Assembly (NCBI RefSeq): GCF_904846695.1
Contig: NZ_CAJHBR010000016.1
Span: 1-64,000, forward strand
Direction of reading: 5' to 3'
Origin: Psychrobacter urativorans
Lineage (GTDB): Bacteria > Pseudomonadota > Gammaproteobacteria > Pseudomonadales > Moraxellaceae
DNA: 64,000 nt
This document shows, one piece after another, positions 25,475-35,900 of the stretch; within the stretch, counting starts at the first letter, position 1; the number at the start of each line of letters is the position of its first letter. The notes under the pieces were generated by a model. The model did no database searches and was not told where the DNA came from. It saw only the letters and a list, made by a program, of their open reading frames with translations. Position numbers and translations under genes: made by a program.

Positions 25475-26128
25475 TTAATTAACGCTCTGTGGAGAGTTAA
25501 TAGTTAACTCAACACGACGGTTTTGTTGACGACCATTTTCAGTGTTGTTATCAGCAACTGGACGTGACTCACCATAAGCTACTACATTAATACGGCTGCT
25601 TGGTACACCATTAGCAGTTAAGTAGTTAGCAACGGCATAAGCACGGTCACGTGATAGACCTTGGTTATAAGCAGCAGCACCTTTACTATCAGTGTGGCCT
25701 GCGATAGTGATAGTATTTTGGTTATACTCTTTCATAGTAGAAGCAAGCTTATTAAGCGTTGGCTTGAACGATGAGTTTAGAGTAGCGTCATCGAATGAGA
25801 AAGTGATGCTACCAGGCATAACTAAATCGATGTTACCGTTAGCGTTTGGCGTAACAGTTACACCAGTACCGGCCATTTGCTGTGCAAGCTGCTTAGCTTG
25901 ACGTTCCATGTAATAGCCAACGCCCGTTCCTAATGCTGCACCAATAGCGGCATCACGACCAGTTTTGTTACCACCTGTTGCTTTAGAAATAACTGCGCCG
26001 CCTGCTGCGCCTGCTAAAGTACCGATAGCAGTTTTGTTTAGACGCTGTTGTCCAGTACTAGGATCAGTAGTACAACCACTAAGAGCTAGACCTGATGCTA
26101 CTGCTAAAATCATAATTTGGTTACGCAT
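25475..26128 (-). CDS. OmpA-family lipoprotein (YiaD-like)
   Basis: 217 residues from ATG at 26128 (AGAGGA 7 bases upstream; a longer start at 26149 has none). Lipoprotein signal MRNQIMILAVASGLALSGC. A glycine-zipper segment follows at ~35-70 (GTLAGAAGGAVISKATGG, GAALGTGVGYYM). The OmpA C-terminal domain has ITFSFDDATL, IAGHTDSKGAAAYNQGLS, and a terminal GRQQNRRVELTI. Same architecture as YiaD: outer-membrane lipoprotein binding peptidoglycan. Monocistronic with its own terminator. Confidence 0.92.
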   Translation of the reverse strand: MRNQIMILAVASGLALSGCTTDPSTGQQRLNKTAIGTLAGAAGGAVISKATGGNKTGRDAAIGAALGTGVGYYMERQAKQLAQQMAGTGVTVTPNANGNIDLVMPGSITFSFDDATLNSSFKPTLNKLASTMKEYNQNTITIAGHTDSKGAAAYNQGLSRDRAYAVANYLTANGVPSSRINVVAYGESRPVADNNTENGRQQNRRVELTINSPQSVN

Positions 26129-26529
26129 AATTTTTCCTCTTAAGTGCAAAGTTAGCTTTATAATAAGTTTTGCTTGATGCTTGTTCTTTATTTATGAAGG
26201 TTCTTTCATATCCGTCATTATTATCGCAATCTCAATCTATCTGTGTGTAATATTTTGTCACATCTATGTATATAAAGTGCATGAAATCTTACAGCTAACG
26301 TGTTATTAAGGCGGTTGTAGACAATTATAGCGAGATCGGAGTAGCTAATAACAGTGCCAGTTGCCTTTAGCCTTAAAGCAGATTAAATCATCGTTCATAT
26401 TTGCTACTACAAGTCATCTTTAAGCAGATATTCTATGGTTCGTTTCTGCTAAAATCAGCTAATCTATTTTGATAACAAATAACTATTAAACAGCTATTTA
26501 GACCGCTATTGTAAAAAAAAGGATTTTAT
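26129..26529. other. Divergent intergenic region, nothing specific seen
   Basis: 401 bases, AT-rich, containing the promoters of the YiaD-like gene (left) and the acyltransferase gene (right). No repeat or ORF of note. Confidence 0.5.
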
Positions 26530-27486
26530 ATGAGCATCGCCTCTTCTGTTCGAAACTTGCATAAACGCTCACCGAAGCTTGGCCAAGCCGTGTCATTAGT
26601 CACTGCTGCAGGAGTCATCACTAGAAGCAGCTTTCGAGCAAGTGTGCCTTTATGGGTTATGGGTGCAACTAAGGTCATCACCGGTTCGCAAACTGCCGAT
26701 GATCAAGTTATCAAAATCACTAATCGCTGGATCGGTAGCAATAACGACATGATAGATACTATGTTGCCGGATAGAGATTGGCGCATTAGTTTACCTGACG
26801 ACGTCCATCCTGAAGGTAAGTATCTGCTAATTAGCAATCATCAGTCTTGGGTTGATACTAGCATTGTGCAGTATATTAGTGCGAAACGCTTACCTTTGAC
26901 GCGGTTTTTCACCAAATTTGAACTAATTTATATCCCTGTAGTTGGACAAGCCTTTTACTTTTTAGACTTTCCGATGATGCGCCGGCACTCTAAAGAAGCG
27001 GTAGCTAAGAACCCCGCTCTAAAAGGTAAAGATATCATCGAGGCCAAACGCGCTTGTGCCTTACTGAAAAATAAGCCTTTTACTTTACTTAATTATTTAG
27101 AAGGTACGCGCTTTACCGCAGCTAAGCATGACAAGCAGCAGTCTCCTTATCAGCACCTATTAAAACCTCGCGCTGGCGGCCTAGCGCTAGCTATTAACGC
27201 CTTAGGGGAAAATATAGATGGTATCTTAGACATGACCATCGTTTATCCTGATGGAGTGCCCACTTATAGCGACTTGTGGAAAGGTAATATCAAGCGTTTG
27301 GGGGTTGATGTTCGCCACATTAAAATGCCAAAAGACCTGTTTGATAAAGTTGAATCAGGCAGCTATGAGGAAGACGAAGCTATCAAAGCTCAGCTGTTTG
27401 ACTGGTTGGACGATGCTTGGCAACAAAAAGATAAGTTGATTAGCAAGATGCTTGCTGAGTTCGCAGAGGACTCTACAGCTAAATAG
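26530..27486 (+). CDS. Acyltransferase, YihG-like lysophospholipid acyltransferase
   Basis: 318 residues. The LPLAT motif I is NHQSWVD (His104, Asp109; HX4D) and motif III is LEGTRFT (Glu191). FYFLDFPMMRRHSKEA lies between them. Size and motif spacing match the YihG/AGPAT group that transfers acyl chains to lysophosphatidic acid or adjusts membrane lipids. The N-terminal 60 residues contain a hydrophobic membrane-associating stretch. AAAAGGATTTTAT precedes the ATG. Confidence 0.88.
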   Translation: MSIASSVRNLHKRSPKLGQAVSLVTAAGVITRSSFRASVPLWVMGATKVITGSQTADDQVIKITNRWIGSNNDMIDTMLPDRDWRISLPDDVHPEGKYLLISNHQSWVDTSIVQYISAKRLPLTRFFTKFELIYIPVVGQAFYFLDFPMMRRHSKEAVAKNPALKGKDIIEAKRACALLKNKPFTLLNYLEGTRFTAAKHDKQQSPYQHLLKPRAGGLALAINALGENIDGILDMTIVYPDGVPTYSDLWKGNIKRLGVDVRHIKMPKDLFDKVESGSYEEDEAIKAQLFDWLDDAWQQKDKLISKMLAEFAEDSTAK

Positions 27487-27829
27487 GCCTACGATTAGCG
27501 CTATTCACCCTGCTGTTTTGTGCGCAGGATTAGTGCTAGCAATGCTGAATGCTCACAGGGTTATTACTTCTCCGTAAGCCGCTTAACAATCCATGCTACT
27601 AGGAATAATACTAACAGTGGCTAGTAGGCACAATCCAGTCGCTTCAAGCCGGAGACTGTACTAGCGACTCTCTACAGAGTATTGTTTTTAATATGCAAAC
27701 TTATCAATACTGCCCTATTGGTTTATAAGCACTGGCATATCTAGTTTTGTAGCGTTACTATTGTAGCCATAGCCCTTCATGTAGTCATAGCACTGCAATA
27801 GTAACATTCACTCAACTTAAGGTCTGACT
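27487..27829. other. Structured intergenic region
   Basis: 343 bases with several complementary segments (see the candidate RNA at 27594-27692). Upstream, accctg at 27509 can pair with cagggt near 27556. No protein gene. Confidence 0.5.
27594..27692 (+). ncRNA. Candidate structured RNA ending in a terminator-like hairpin
   Basis: Three local stems in ~100 bases: tgctactag (27594) with ctagtaggca (27621), agtcgct (27637) with agcgact (27663), and actct (27667) with agagt (27676), the last followed by attgttttt. It could be a small RNA or just the 3' end of the acyltransferase mRNA. No known family recognised. Confidence 0.25.
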
Positions 27830-28942
27830 GTGCCCGCCTCTTCTGCCCACTCGATTATTGACTCTAAGACGCTACCCAAGCCAGCAAGCGATCCGCTAAC
27901 TAATAATCCCGTCAAATCCAGCGACAATGCTAAGCCTCCTCTAGATCCTAAACCGAATTACCTTAAACTGAGCTATGATATTACGATGATTATCGCTATC
28001 AGTATTGATCTGTTATTGATCAGCTTGGATGCGATTTTGATGAGTAACTTCAGTATCAAGGTTGCCAGTTGGCTAATGCTTAGTGATGGACTCAATTGGT
28101 ATCAGAATGCGTTGCACATACCTTTACGTACTGCCGGTGGATTTTTTACTATATTTTTGATTTTTGAGCTGCTAATACGTTGGGCTATTGCTATTAAGCA
28201 ACAAGTCTATTATCGTTGGTTTTTCTTTCCCTTTATCCATTGGTATGAACTGCTTGGTTGTTTTCCACAGCTGCGTGCATTGCGTTTATTTCGGGTGGTC
28301 ATTATTGGTCGACGTCTATACCAATTAGGCTATCAAGTGTTGCCACAGCCTTGGATCGATCGTATAAAATTCTATATCAACTTATTATTAGAAGAGCTGT
28401 CTGACCGCGTCATCTTGACTACTATTCATAACTATCGACAGCAGCTTACTGACTCCGCTATGCAAAAGTCGCTGATAGGAAATTTAGTTGATAGTAATCG
28501 CGATGACATGGAAGCCGTTTTGTTATCATTGTTACGCACGCAACTAGTCCCAGAGCTACAGAAGCTCTCAGGTAAATCACCAGCTGGTAATAAACTTGCC
28601 AGTGAGGTCGGTAATGCGATTGAAGATGGTATCGCTAATACTCCTGAGTTACATCGGTTATTACGCCTGATCCCTATTGCTGGTAGCTTGATTGAATCAC
28701 AACTACAGAGTATCGGTCATAGTGTTGGTGAAAACGTGGTCTACTCGCTAAATGAACGCTTGCTGGATCCTGAGCTTGTTGATAGCCTGATAGTTAGCAT
28801 TGCACACAGCATTGCTCATATTGATATCAATAATACGGCACTCGATACTTTGATAGCCAGTATTGTCACTGATAGTTTGACCGAGTTTGAGGCACAAATA
28901 AAAGTACAGCAATGGAAATACCAAGATGTGCTGAAATTTTAG
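27830..28942 (+). CDS. Membrane protein of unknown function with S4-like helix
   Basis: 370 residues from GTG (AAGG upstream). Residues 1-45 are Ser/Pro/Lys-rich. Predicted helices lie at ~52-75, 85-95, 103-122 and 133-146. Next comes LRALRLFRVVIIGRRL with Arg149, 152, 155, 161 and 162 at three-residue steps, resembling the S3-S4 part of voltage-sensor domains (HWYELLGCFPQLRALRLFRV). No selectivity-filter motif follows. Instead, the C-terminal ~200 residues are a soluble, helical region (RLIPIAGSLIESQLQSIGHSVGENV). I do not recognise the family and assign no function. Confidence 0.7.
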   Translation: MPASSAHSIIDSKTLPKPASDPLTNNPVKSSDNAKPPLDPKPNYLKLSYDITMIIAISIDLLLISLDAILMSNFSIKVASWLMLSDGLNWYQNALHIPLRTAGGFFTIFLIFELLIRWAIAIKQQVYYRWFFFPFIHWYELLGCFPQLRALRLFRVVIIGRRLYQLGYQVLPQPWIDRIKFYINLLLEELSDRVILTTIHNYRQQLTDSAMQKSLIGNLVDSNRDDMEAVLLSLLRTQLVPELQKLSGKSPAGNKLASEVGNAIEDGIANTPELHRLLRLIPIAGSLIESQLQSIGHSVGENVVYSLNERLLDPELVDSLIVSIAHSIAHIDINNTALDTLIASIVTDSLTEFEAQIKVQQWKYQDVLKF

Positions 28943-29104
28943 TTATCGGCTATTGTTTTAGCCGTCAATTGATTTAACATACTAGCGAAAACAACTTTAA
29001 CAAATGATCGGCCTGATATAGCGTTAATAACCTAACTGAACTGGCTAAATTGGCCAAGCTGGTTCGTTATTAAAGCGCTACCAGTATTTTTAAGGACTGA
29101 CTTT

Positions 29105-29917
29105 ATGACGATTTTGGATAACGCCGAGCAAGCTACTCCTGCTGTGACTTTTTATGGCAAAATGCTTACTTTTTCTCGTCTGCAAATAACTACTAGCGAT
29201 TTGAGCATTATTGATGCCCAATTGGGCGCTATGCTTAGCAACAAAACCAGTAATATCCCTGTCCTCATTGATAGCGATGTCGAACAGGACTTGCCTGCTT
29301 TAGTAGACCTCTTGTGGTCTTGGGGGCTACAACCTATTGGTGTAGTAAAAGGACTATTAGAGCAACAGGCCCGTAGCCAACGTTTGGCTATATTCCCTGC
29401 TGATGGCAAACGCATCGAACGTATTTTACCTAGTAAAAAAACGGCTCTACAGACGCCAGTGGCTCAGCCTGCCGATAGCAGTACAGCTACTGAAGGCGCT
29501 GAGAGGTTTGCAGAGACTAATACAAATACGCTAAATGCGGCGGTTATGACCCCAGAAACTCTGATAAGCGCAGAGCAGATCACTAGTCTTATCTATGATC
29601 AAATGTTGCGCTCAGGCCAAAGCCTGAACCATGTCGGTGGTGATTTGATCCTAACTAATAGTATCAATAGCGGTGCTGAAGCTATCACTGATAATAGCCT
29701 GCATGTCTATGGCCGTGCTCAAGGACGCTTAGTAGCAGGCGCTACTGGTGATAAGGATGCTCGTATATTCTGTCAAGCATTCAACCCTTCGTTAGTCTCT
29801 GTGGCAGGCACTTATTGCTTACGAGACAATTTACCAGCACATGTTATCGATAAGTCAGTACAAGTACGCTTCGTTGAAGGAGAAGGTTTAGTCTTTAAAG
29901 TTATGGAAGATATATAG
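29105..29917 (+). CDS. minC: Septum-site protein MinC
   Basis: 270 residues. The N-terminal domain (FYGKMLTFSRLQITTSDLSI) is followed by a linker rich in Ala/Thr/Glu at ~120-160. The C-terminal MinD-binding beta-helix is canonical: RSGQSLNHVGGDLILT, SLHVYGRAQGRLVAGATGD, ARIFCQAFNPSLVSVAGTY. It inhibits FtsZ polymerisation away from midcell together with MinD. AAGGACTGACTTT precedes the ATG. Unusually, it is separated from minD by 467 bases. Confidence 0.95.
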   Translation: MTILDNAEQATPAVTFYGKMLTFSRLQITTSDLSIIDAQLGAMLSNKTSNIPVLIDSDVEQDLPALVDLLWSWGLQPIGVVKGLLEQQARSQRLAIFPADGKRIERILPSKKTALQTPVAQPADSSTATEGAERFAETNTNTLNAAVMTPETLISAEQITSLIYDQMLRSGQSLNHVGGDLILTNSINSGAEAITDNSLHVYGRAQGRLVAGATGDKDARIFCQAFNPSLVSVAGTYCLRDNLPAHVIDKSVQVRFVEGEGLVFKVMEDI

Positions 29918-30384
29918 CTTATAGTTATTAGTGCTACCCTTGCTTAGTTGCTTAGTTGCTTAGTTGCTTAGTCAAGGTAGCACAAGCTTTTACTTGATGA
30001 TGAATCAAGTTTATTTGAGCACCAGGTGCTACTAGGCGCTACCCTAAACTTTTAATGCAAACCTTAGTTATACAGATAGCTGATACTTGCAAAAAGGTAG
30101 TACAATAAAAATATTACTTTATGCTAATTATTTTATGCCGTTATCGATTAAAATTACTTATGTTGGGTAGTGACTAGCTATAAATTTTTGTTTATTTATG
30201 CTAGGCTTACGCTTTTAGAAAACATCTATACTGTCTTTAGATTATCTAGCACTTAGCTATAGTGAATGGCTGTCTTTTAGAGGGCTATTCTTATAGAAAG
30301 CTGATGTTTATATTTAACTGTTTTACCGATTATTATATTGTCTTATTTAATAGACATCCCATTGATTAATAGGAGTGTGCCATC
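29918..30384. other. Long gap between minC and minD
   Basis: 467 bases holding an 11-bp stem with octamer repeats in its loop (29931-29983) and otherwise AT-rich DNA that should contain a minD promoter (for example the TA-rich stretch 30325-30355). No ORF of note. Confidence 0.55.
29931..29983 (+). repeat. Octamer repeat (4 x ttgcttag) held in a hairpin loop
   Basis: Four exact ttgcttag copies at 29940-29971. They are flanked by gtgctacccttg (29931-29942) and caaggtagcac (29973-29983), which pair apart from one extra C. The hairpin could end the minC transcript, though the T-run after it is short (aagctttta). Confidence 0.75.
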
Positions 30385-31197
30385 GTGGCGAAGATTGTTG
30401 TAATCACTTCAGGTAAGGGCGGTGTGGGCAAAACCACCACTAGCGCTTCTTTTGCCGCTGGTTTAGCACTACGTGGCTATAAAACAGTGGTTATCGATTT
30501 TGATGTTGGCCTCCGTAATCTAGACTTGATTATGGGTTGTGAAAATCGTATCGTTTATGACTTCGTTGACGTCATTAACGGTAATGCCCGTTTATCGCAA
30601 GCGTTAGTCAAAGACAAGCAATTAGAAAACTTATTTATTCTACCTGCTAGCCAAACCCGTGATAAAGATGCCCTAACTGACGAAGGGGTGTCAGAAGTCA
30701 TGGCTGAGCTGTCAAAACAATTTGACTATATCATTTGTGACTCACCAGCTGGTATCGAACGCGGTGCACAATTAGCTATGTACCATGCTGATGAAGCTAT
30801 CATTGTTACTAACCCTGAGATCTCATCAGTACGTGACTCTGATCGCATAATAGGTATCTTACAAAGCCGTACTAAAAAGGTCGAAGAAGGTCAAGGAACT
30901 ATCCGTGAGCATCTTATCATTACTCGATATAATGCTGAACGTGCGGCGGCTAATGAGATGATGGACATCGATACTATCTCTAATGACATTCTAAAAGTAC
31001 CTTTATTAGGTGTCGTTCCTGAGAGTCACGCTGTACTTGAGGCCTCAAACCATGGTGAACCAGTCATTCATTATACTGACTCAGTAGCTGGACAATGTTA
31101 TGACGATATTGTCGCTCGTTTCCTAGGAGAAGAGAGACCATTGCGTCATATTGATGTTAAGAAAAAGAGTCTATTTCAGCGCTGGTTTGGAGGTTAG
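30385..31197 (+). CDS. minD: Septum-site ATPase MinD
   Basis: 270 residues from GTG with TAGGAG upstream. Deviant Walker [13 protein letters not shown] at 10-21, switch [34 protein letters not shown], and a C-terminal amphipathic membrane-targeting helix ([12 protein letters not shown]). ATP-dependent membrane binding, recruits MinC, released by MinE. minE begins 3 bases after its stop. Confidence 0.97.
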   Translation: MAKIVVITSGKGGVGKTTTSASFAAGLALRGYKTVVIDFDVGLRNLDLIMGCENRIVYDFVDVINGNARLSQALVKDKQLENLFILPASQTRDKDALTDEGVSEVMAELSKQFDYIICDSPAGIERGAQLAMYHADEAIIVTNPEISSVRDSDRIIGILQSRTKKVEEGQGTIREHLIITRYNAERAAANEMMDIDTISNDILKVPLLGVVPESHAVLEASNHGEPVIHYTDSVAGQCYDDIVARFLGEERPLRHIDVKKKSLFQRWFGG

Positions 31198-31199
31198 TA

Positions 31200-31487
31200 A
31201 TGAGTAAGAAAAAGGGATTTTGGAGTAATCTATTCGGTGCAGATGACACTAGCTCCGGTAGCGCTAATATGGCCACTGAACGTCTAAAGGTTATTGTCGC
31301 TAGCGAAAATCGTCTAAACAATCGCTTAACGGCTGATCGTATCGAAAAGATGAAACGTGAGATATTAGAAGTGGTTAATAAGTATGTCAATGGCGTACAG
31401 ATTGATGATGTTAATATTAATCACCGCTCTGAAGACAGCTTAGATGTATTAGAGATGAATATCAGCTTGCCTGAACACAAAAAGTAA
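31200..31487 (+). CDS. minE: Cell-division topological specificity factor MinE
   Basis: 95 residues (family ~88). The N-terminal amphipathic segment is [12 protein letters not shown], the MinD-contact region includes [14 protein letters not shown], and the C-terminal dimer domain is present ([18 protein letters not shown]). Stimulates MinD ATPase to set up pole-to-pole oscillation. Tightly coupled to minD and followed by a strong terminator. Confidence 0.96.
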   Translation: MSKKKGFWSNLFGADDTSSGSANMATERLKVIVASENRLNNRLTADRIEKMKREILEVVNKYVNGVQIDDVNINHRSEDSLDVLEMNISLPEHKK

Positions 31488-31512
31488 CAGGCTAGCAGAC
31501 CGTCTTTATAAC

Positions 31513-31546
31513 AAAAGCCCTACTCGTTATGTGTAGGGCTTTTTTT
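31513..31546 (+). terminator. Terminator after minE
   Basis: Stem aaaagccctac / gtagggctttt with a 9-base loop and a T-run. Confidence 0.92.
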
Positions 31547-31611
31547 GTAGAGATTTTTTAGCTGTAGTTTTCAGCCCTAACTACAATCTAGTGCTAGGTA
31601 CGCAAAGCTCA

Positions 31612-32139
31612 TTATTTCATGCGGTTGATAAGCTTGTCTTTCATAAAGAACTGATGATATAGCGCAGCGCCTATATGCAATACGGTAAAAGCTATAATCA
31701 TCGGCCAAATAATATTAGTATGAATATCATCAAATAATCGTGCGGCACTGCGATCGGGAGTGACGAAGACGGGGATTTGAAACAGTCCAAAAATATCCAC
31801 TGGGCGACCACCATAAACCGACATCAATAAGCCAGCTATGGGCATGGCAATCAATAACGCATAGAGAACAAAGTGATTTAACTGCGATACTAGCATTTGC
31901 CATTTAGGCATAGGTACAGGGGCTGGTGCTTTGGTCAATATCCGATTGAGAACTCGCGCTATCATCCAACACAATACGCTAATACCAAAAGCCTTGTGCA
32001 GCCCTATATATAGCTTAGTTTCAGTGTACTGGTATACTACCATTAGCAACCAAGTCACTAGCAATAATAGAGCGCTTATCCAATGAAATATTCGACTGCT
32101 AACCGGCCACTTACTCGGCTGTATACTGGCATTGTTCAT
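31612..32139 (-). CDS. Cytochrome b561 family protein
   Basis: 175 residues, four membrane helices. Family features: IFHWISALLLLVTWLLM with an N-terminal heme His, YIGLHKAFGISVLCWMIARVLNR, LNHFVLYALLIAMPIAGLLM, and DIHTNIIWPMIIAFTVLHIGAALYHQF. The His residues in helices 1, 2 and 4 fit di-heme b561 of the CybB type, a quinol-linked electron carrier or superoxide:quinone oxidoreductase. It follows the chp cluster on the same strand (111 bases), but the functional link is doubtful. Confidence 0.9.
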   Translation of the reverse strand: MNNASIQPSKWPVSSRIFHWISALLLLVTWLLMVVYQYTETKLYIGLHKAFGISVLCWMIARVLNRILTKAPAPVPMPKWQMLVSQLNHFVLYALLIAMPIAGLLMSVYGGRPVDIFGLFQIPVFVTPDRSAARLFDDIHTNIIWPMIIAFTVLHIGAALYHQFFMKDKLINRMK

Positions 32140-32249
32140 AAAATACCTTTTTATTAACTGGGCTTGTATTGGATAAAGGAATATTGAGCAGGTTTTTACT
32201 TAGAGGAATTAGCCAACAGCCTTGCGACTATTTGGCTTAGGCATGGTAA

Positions 32250-32840
32250 TTAATCAACTGCTGCAAGCAATTGATGAGCAATTTTATCCAAATCAGCTAT
32301 TAGATAAGGCTGTTCATCAATCATTACCGTTTGCAATAAATAACTGATTATATTCTCTTCTGTCAATTGTTGATAGTCACCAGCGTTATTATCTAGCGCA
32401 TTGCGCTCAATAGTAGGCCCTGAGCTTGTGTAGCTTTGATAGCTAGTCTCAATAGTACTATCCGCAATACTATCGGCAGTAGACGTTTGCTGATAATGTT
32501 TTGGTAAGACTATATCTCGAACTTCAGAGATACACAACTGTATTTGGCGCAACTCTCCTGCAGTCTGTAAAGCCATGCGCTGCTTGGCAGTGTTACCTTC
32601 TATAATAATTATTTTATCTACCGCTTGCTCAGGCGCTTGCAGGTGAAAGACTGGCAGTTGTTGCTGTTGCCATAAATAATGATCAGTCCATTGCTGACAA
32701 CTATCAATAGCAAGAATAAGACTACTGGGTATAAGCCAGTCGGGCTGATTGTAAGCAGGAATCATGGTAACGTCTAGCCTGCCTCTAGCAGTGGTCAATA
32801 GGCTGACGGCTTCAAATGAATGTTTTATGATCTGGTCCAT
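32250..32840 (-). CDS. chpC: CheW-like protein ChpC (Pil-Chp cluster)
   Basis: 196 residues. The CheW-like pattern is weak but visible: PDWLIPSSLILAIDSC, then QQQLPVFHLQAPEQAVDKIIIIEGNT, RMALQTAGELRQIQLCISEVRDI. A low-complexity Ser/Thr insert lies at ~115-145. It follows chpA on the same strand by 70 bases, the place of ChpC in Pseudomonas aeruginosa. It would couple a further receptor to the ChpA kinase. Identity rests as much on position as on sequence. Confidence 0.6.
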   Translation of the reverse strand: MDQIIKHSFEAVSLLTTARGRLDVTMIPAYNQPDWLIPSSLILAIDSCQQWTDHYLWQQQQLPVFHLQAPEQAVDKIIIIEGNTAKQRMALQTAGELRQIQLCISEVRDIVLPKHYQQTSTADSIADSTIETSYQSYTSSGPTIERNALDNNAGDYQQLTEENIISYLLQTVMIDEQPYLIADLDKIAHQLLAAVD

Positions 32841-32910
32841 AAGCTACTCACGATGAATTCAAAGGTTTCAATGGCTAAGAAGGTAACCAACAGTAATAAA
32901 GCTATGCTTG

Positions 32911-35900
32911 CTAATCTAAGCTTACTTTATGAGCTAGCAATGACTTTATCTTTTTTAGCAGTTGTTTTTCTTGGAAAGGTTTGCCTATATAGTCATCGAC
33001 GCCAATCTTAAACGCACGCTGACGATGCTTTTCGCCCGTGCGTGAAGTGATCATAATAATAGGAATATGCTGCAAGTGCTTGCTATGTTTTATTTGGGTG
33101 GCCACTTCAAAACCGTCCATCCGTGGCATCTCAATATCTAGCAATATCAAGTCTGGAGTAGTCTGTTGTAAAGTCTCTATAGCCTCGATTCCGTCTTTAG
33201 CGATAAGTACTTTGATACCTTGACGCTCAAGGAAGCGTGAAGTAACTTTGCGTACCGTCACTGAGTCATCAACTACTAATATGGTAGGTTGTACTGTCAT
33301 GCTAAGCTGATCAGTAGTAAGCACTGGATTTATCACTGGTTGCGACGGTGCGTTTCTCATTAGCGCTATCAAGTCTAAGATGAACATCACTGAGCCATCA
33401 CCCATAATAGTAGCCGCAGATATACCAGCTATGGGTGATAGCTGACGGCCTAACGGCTTAACTACTATTTCGATACGCGAGCCTGCAATCTGATCCACTT
33501 GTAGGGCAAGATTCTGTCCAGTGCGACTTTTAATTATAATCAAAGGTAAGCTAGTATTAGTAGTAACCAGCAGCTCATTAAACTTATTACCAGAGAGTAT
33601 CTCGTTCAAATAACGAATACGATAGTCACGGTCTTCGATAGCTAGCTTCGCGGCTCCTGACTGATAGTAGTCATAAAGCTGCTCTGGCTTGACTCTTACT
33701 ATCCGCTCGATCTGTACTAGTGGAATAGCATAATAATGATCAGCTACTCGCACTACTAAAGCATCGCAGATGGCCACCGACAGAGGTATTCGCATAGTGA
33801 ACTGCGAGCCCTGTCCAGGCTCAGACGATACAGATACTATACCGCCTAATTGACGAATCTCACTAATGACTACATCCATACCCATACCACGACCAGATAT
33901 TTGGGTCAGTTTGTCAGTAGTGCTAAGCCCAGCATTAAAAATATACTGCATCACATCTAAGTCACTAAGCGTATCGTCATTACTATCAATCAAGCCTTTG
34001 GCGATGGCTTTTTTACGTACTGCCTCAACGTCGATACCGCAACCATCATCAGTGAGATGAATGATCACTTCACTACCTTCGCGCAGTACCTCTAAAGTAA
34101 TATGACCGTTACGCTCTTTGCCCGCTTGCAAGCGCGTTTGCGTGTCTTCGATACCGTGATCAACTGCATTTCTGAGCATGTGCTCAAGCGGTGAAGTTAT
34201 ACGCTCAAGAATATTTCTATCCATTTCATCATCAGCATTGATGATAGTTAGTTCGACAGATTTATTGAGTTCGTTGGCAGTTTGACGCACTATACGTTCA
34301 AGACGAGGGGTAAGACGAGTAAAAGGTACTATTTGCGACTTCATCAAGCCATCTTGCAGCTCAGTCTGGGTGCGCGATAACTGTAATAATAAGCTTTCAC
34401 TATCACGAGTCTTTTCTAATAAAGTACTATTAATATCGACTAAATCCGAAGCCGATTCGCTTAAAGATTTAGACAATTGATTCAACGATGAATATTGATC
34501 CAATTCTAAAGGGTCAAAGTCTTTATTATCAAGCAGCTCTTCATCGATCTGTGCCAGTATCTGCACTTCAAGCTCACCTTCCATACGGCGCAGCTGATCG
34601 GCCAAACGCTGAACGGTAGTACCCATCTCCTCGATACTAGTAGTCAAGCTGCTCATACCCATCTCAATACGAGCACGGTTGATCGCTGATTCACCAGATA
34701 GATTAATCATCTGCTCGACCAAACTACTTGAGATACTAATCATCTCTGTACTACTATTCTTGTCACCTTGCTCAGCAAAGCTACCCGTCATTGCTGGCAT
34801 CTGATCAATATTAGTAGCTGACTGTTGGGGCTTGCGCTCAGCTTTAGCAGCTATAATAGCGTCACGCTGCGCCTGCAATGAGTGATTAGGGATTTGCTTT
34901 AATCCCTCAGGATCGGCACTAAATTGTTTTAATGCTTCAATCAATGCTGTTGGCCTATACGGATTAACTCGTTGCCTAAGAATAAAAATAGCGTCAATTA
35001 TCCAGTCATAGCAAGCAGTAAGGAGCTCGGACAGCATCTTGGTAATTGGCCGGCGCTGCTTGGCCAGCTTTTCGTACACTGTCTCCATCTCGTGCGCCAA
35101 ATCCGCAATACCATTGGCCGCTACCATACGAGCGCCGCCTTTAACAGTATGCAAATTACGCTGTAGTGATTGTAGAGCCTCAGTGTCTTGATCATCAGTC
35201 AAAAACTGCTGTAGCAAAAACTGCTGTAGATAGTTATTACTACTACTGACTAACTCATCAGCTTCTTCTAAATAAACCTCTAGGATATCGGGGTCGGGCT
35301 GTCCATTCGGCCATGAGTCAGCAATCAGCTGCTTGATACTGGTAGCATGTTTTAGCGTGTCTAGCCCTTGCCTATCCTTATTATTTACCACTAGTGGCTC
35401 AATAGAGCGCTGGCTTTTTGGCACTATAAGGTTTACTTCTGCTGGCTGTTCCCTAGTAGCTTGCCCGACTTGCCTACTAATATCATATAAGCTCTCAACT
35501 ACTTGCGTATCAATCTTTAGCGACATACTGCCTGCTAAGGCATCGAATAAACCGACCAGCTGCGCATGACCATTTAACAGGGCGTTACGCACTTGCGCAT
35601 CAGTCGCTCTCATTGGCTGGTTATCAAGATAAGCGTACGCATTATCTAAAGCTGCGAGCAAAATGGTGAACTTCGGTGACTGTCCGGTCTTTGCGGTTAG
35701 TTGCACAATCTGCTGGCGCATCTGGCTAATGTAACTATGGATTCGCTGTAAATCGTCGGTAGTACTTAGCGCATTTGCTGTTGGCTCTGATTGCGTAGTT
35801 AGTGCAGCATCTAACTGCCACTCAGCATCTAATAAAGCATCAATATCACCGTCTAATAAGTGAGTAATGTTTAATAGACGGTCATTGACTAGCGCCTCCT

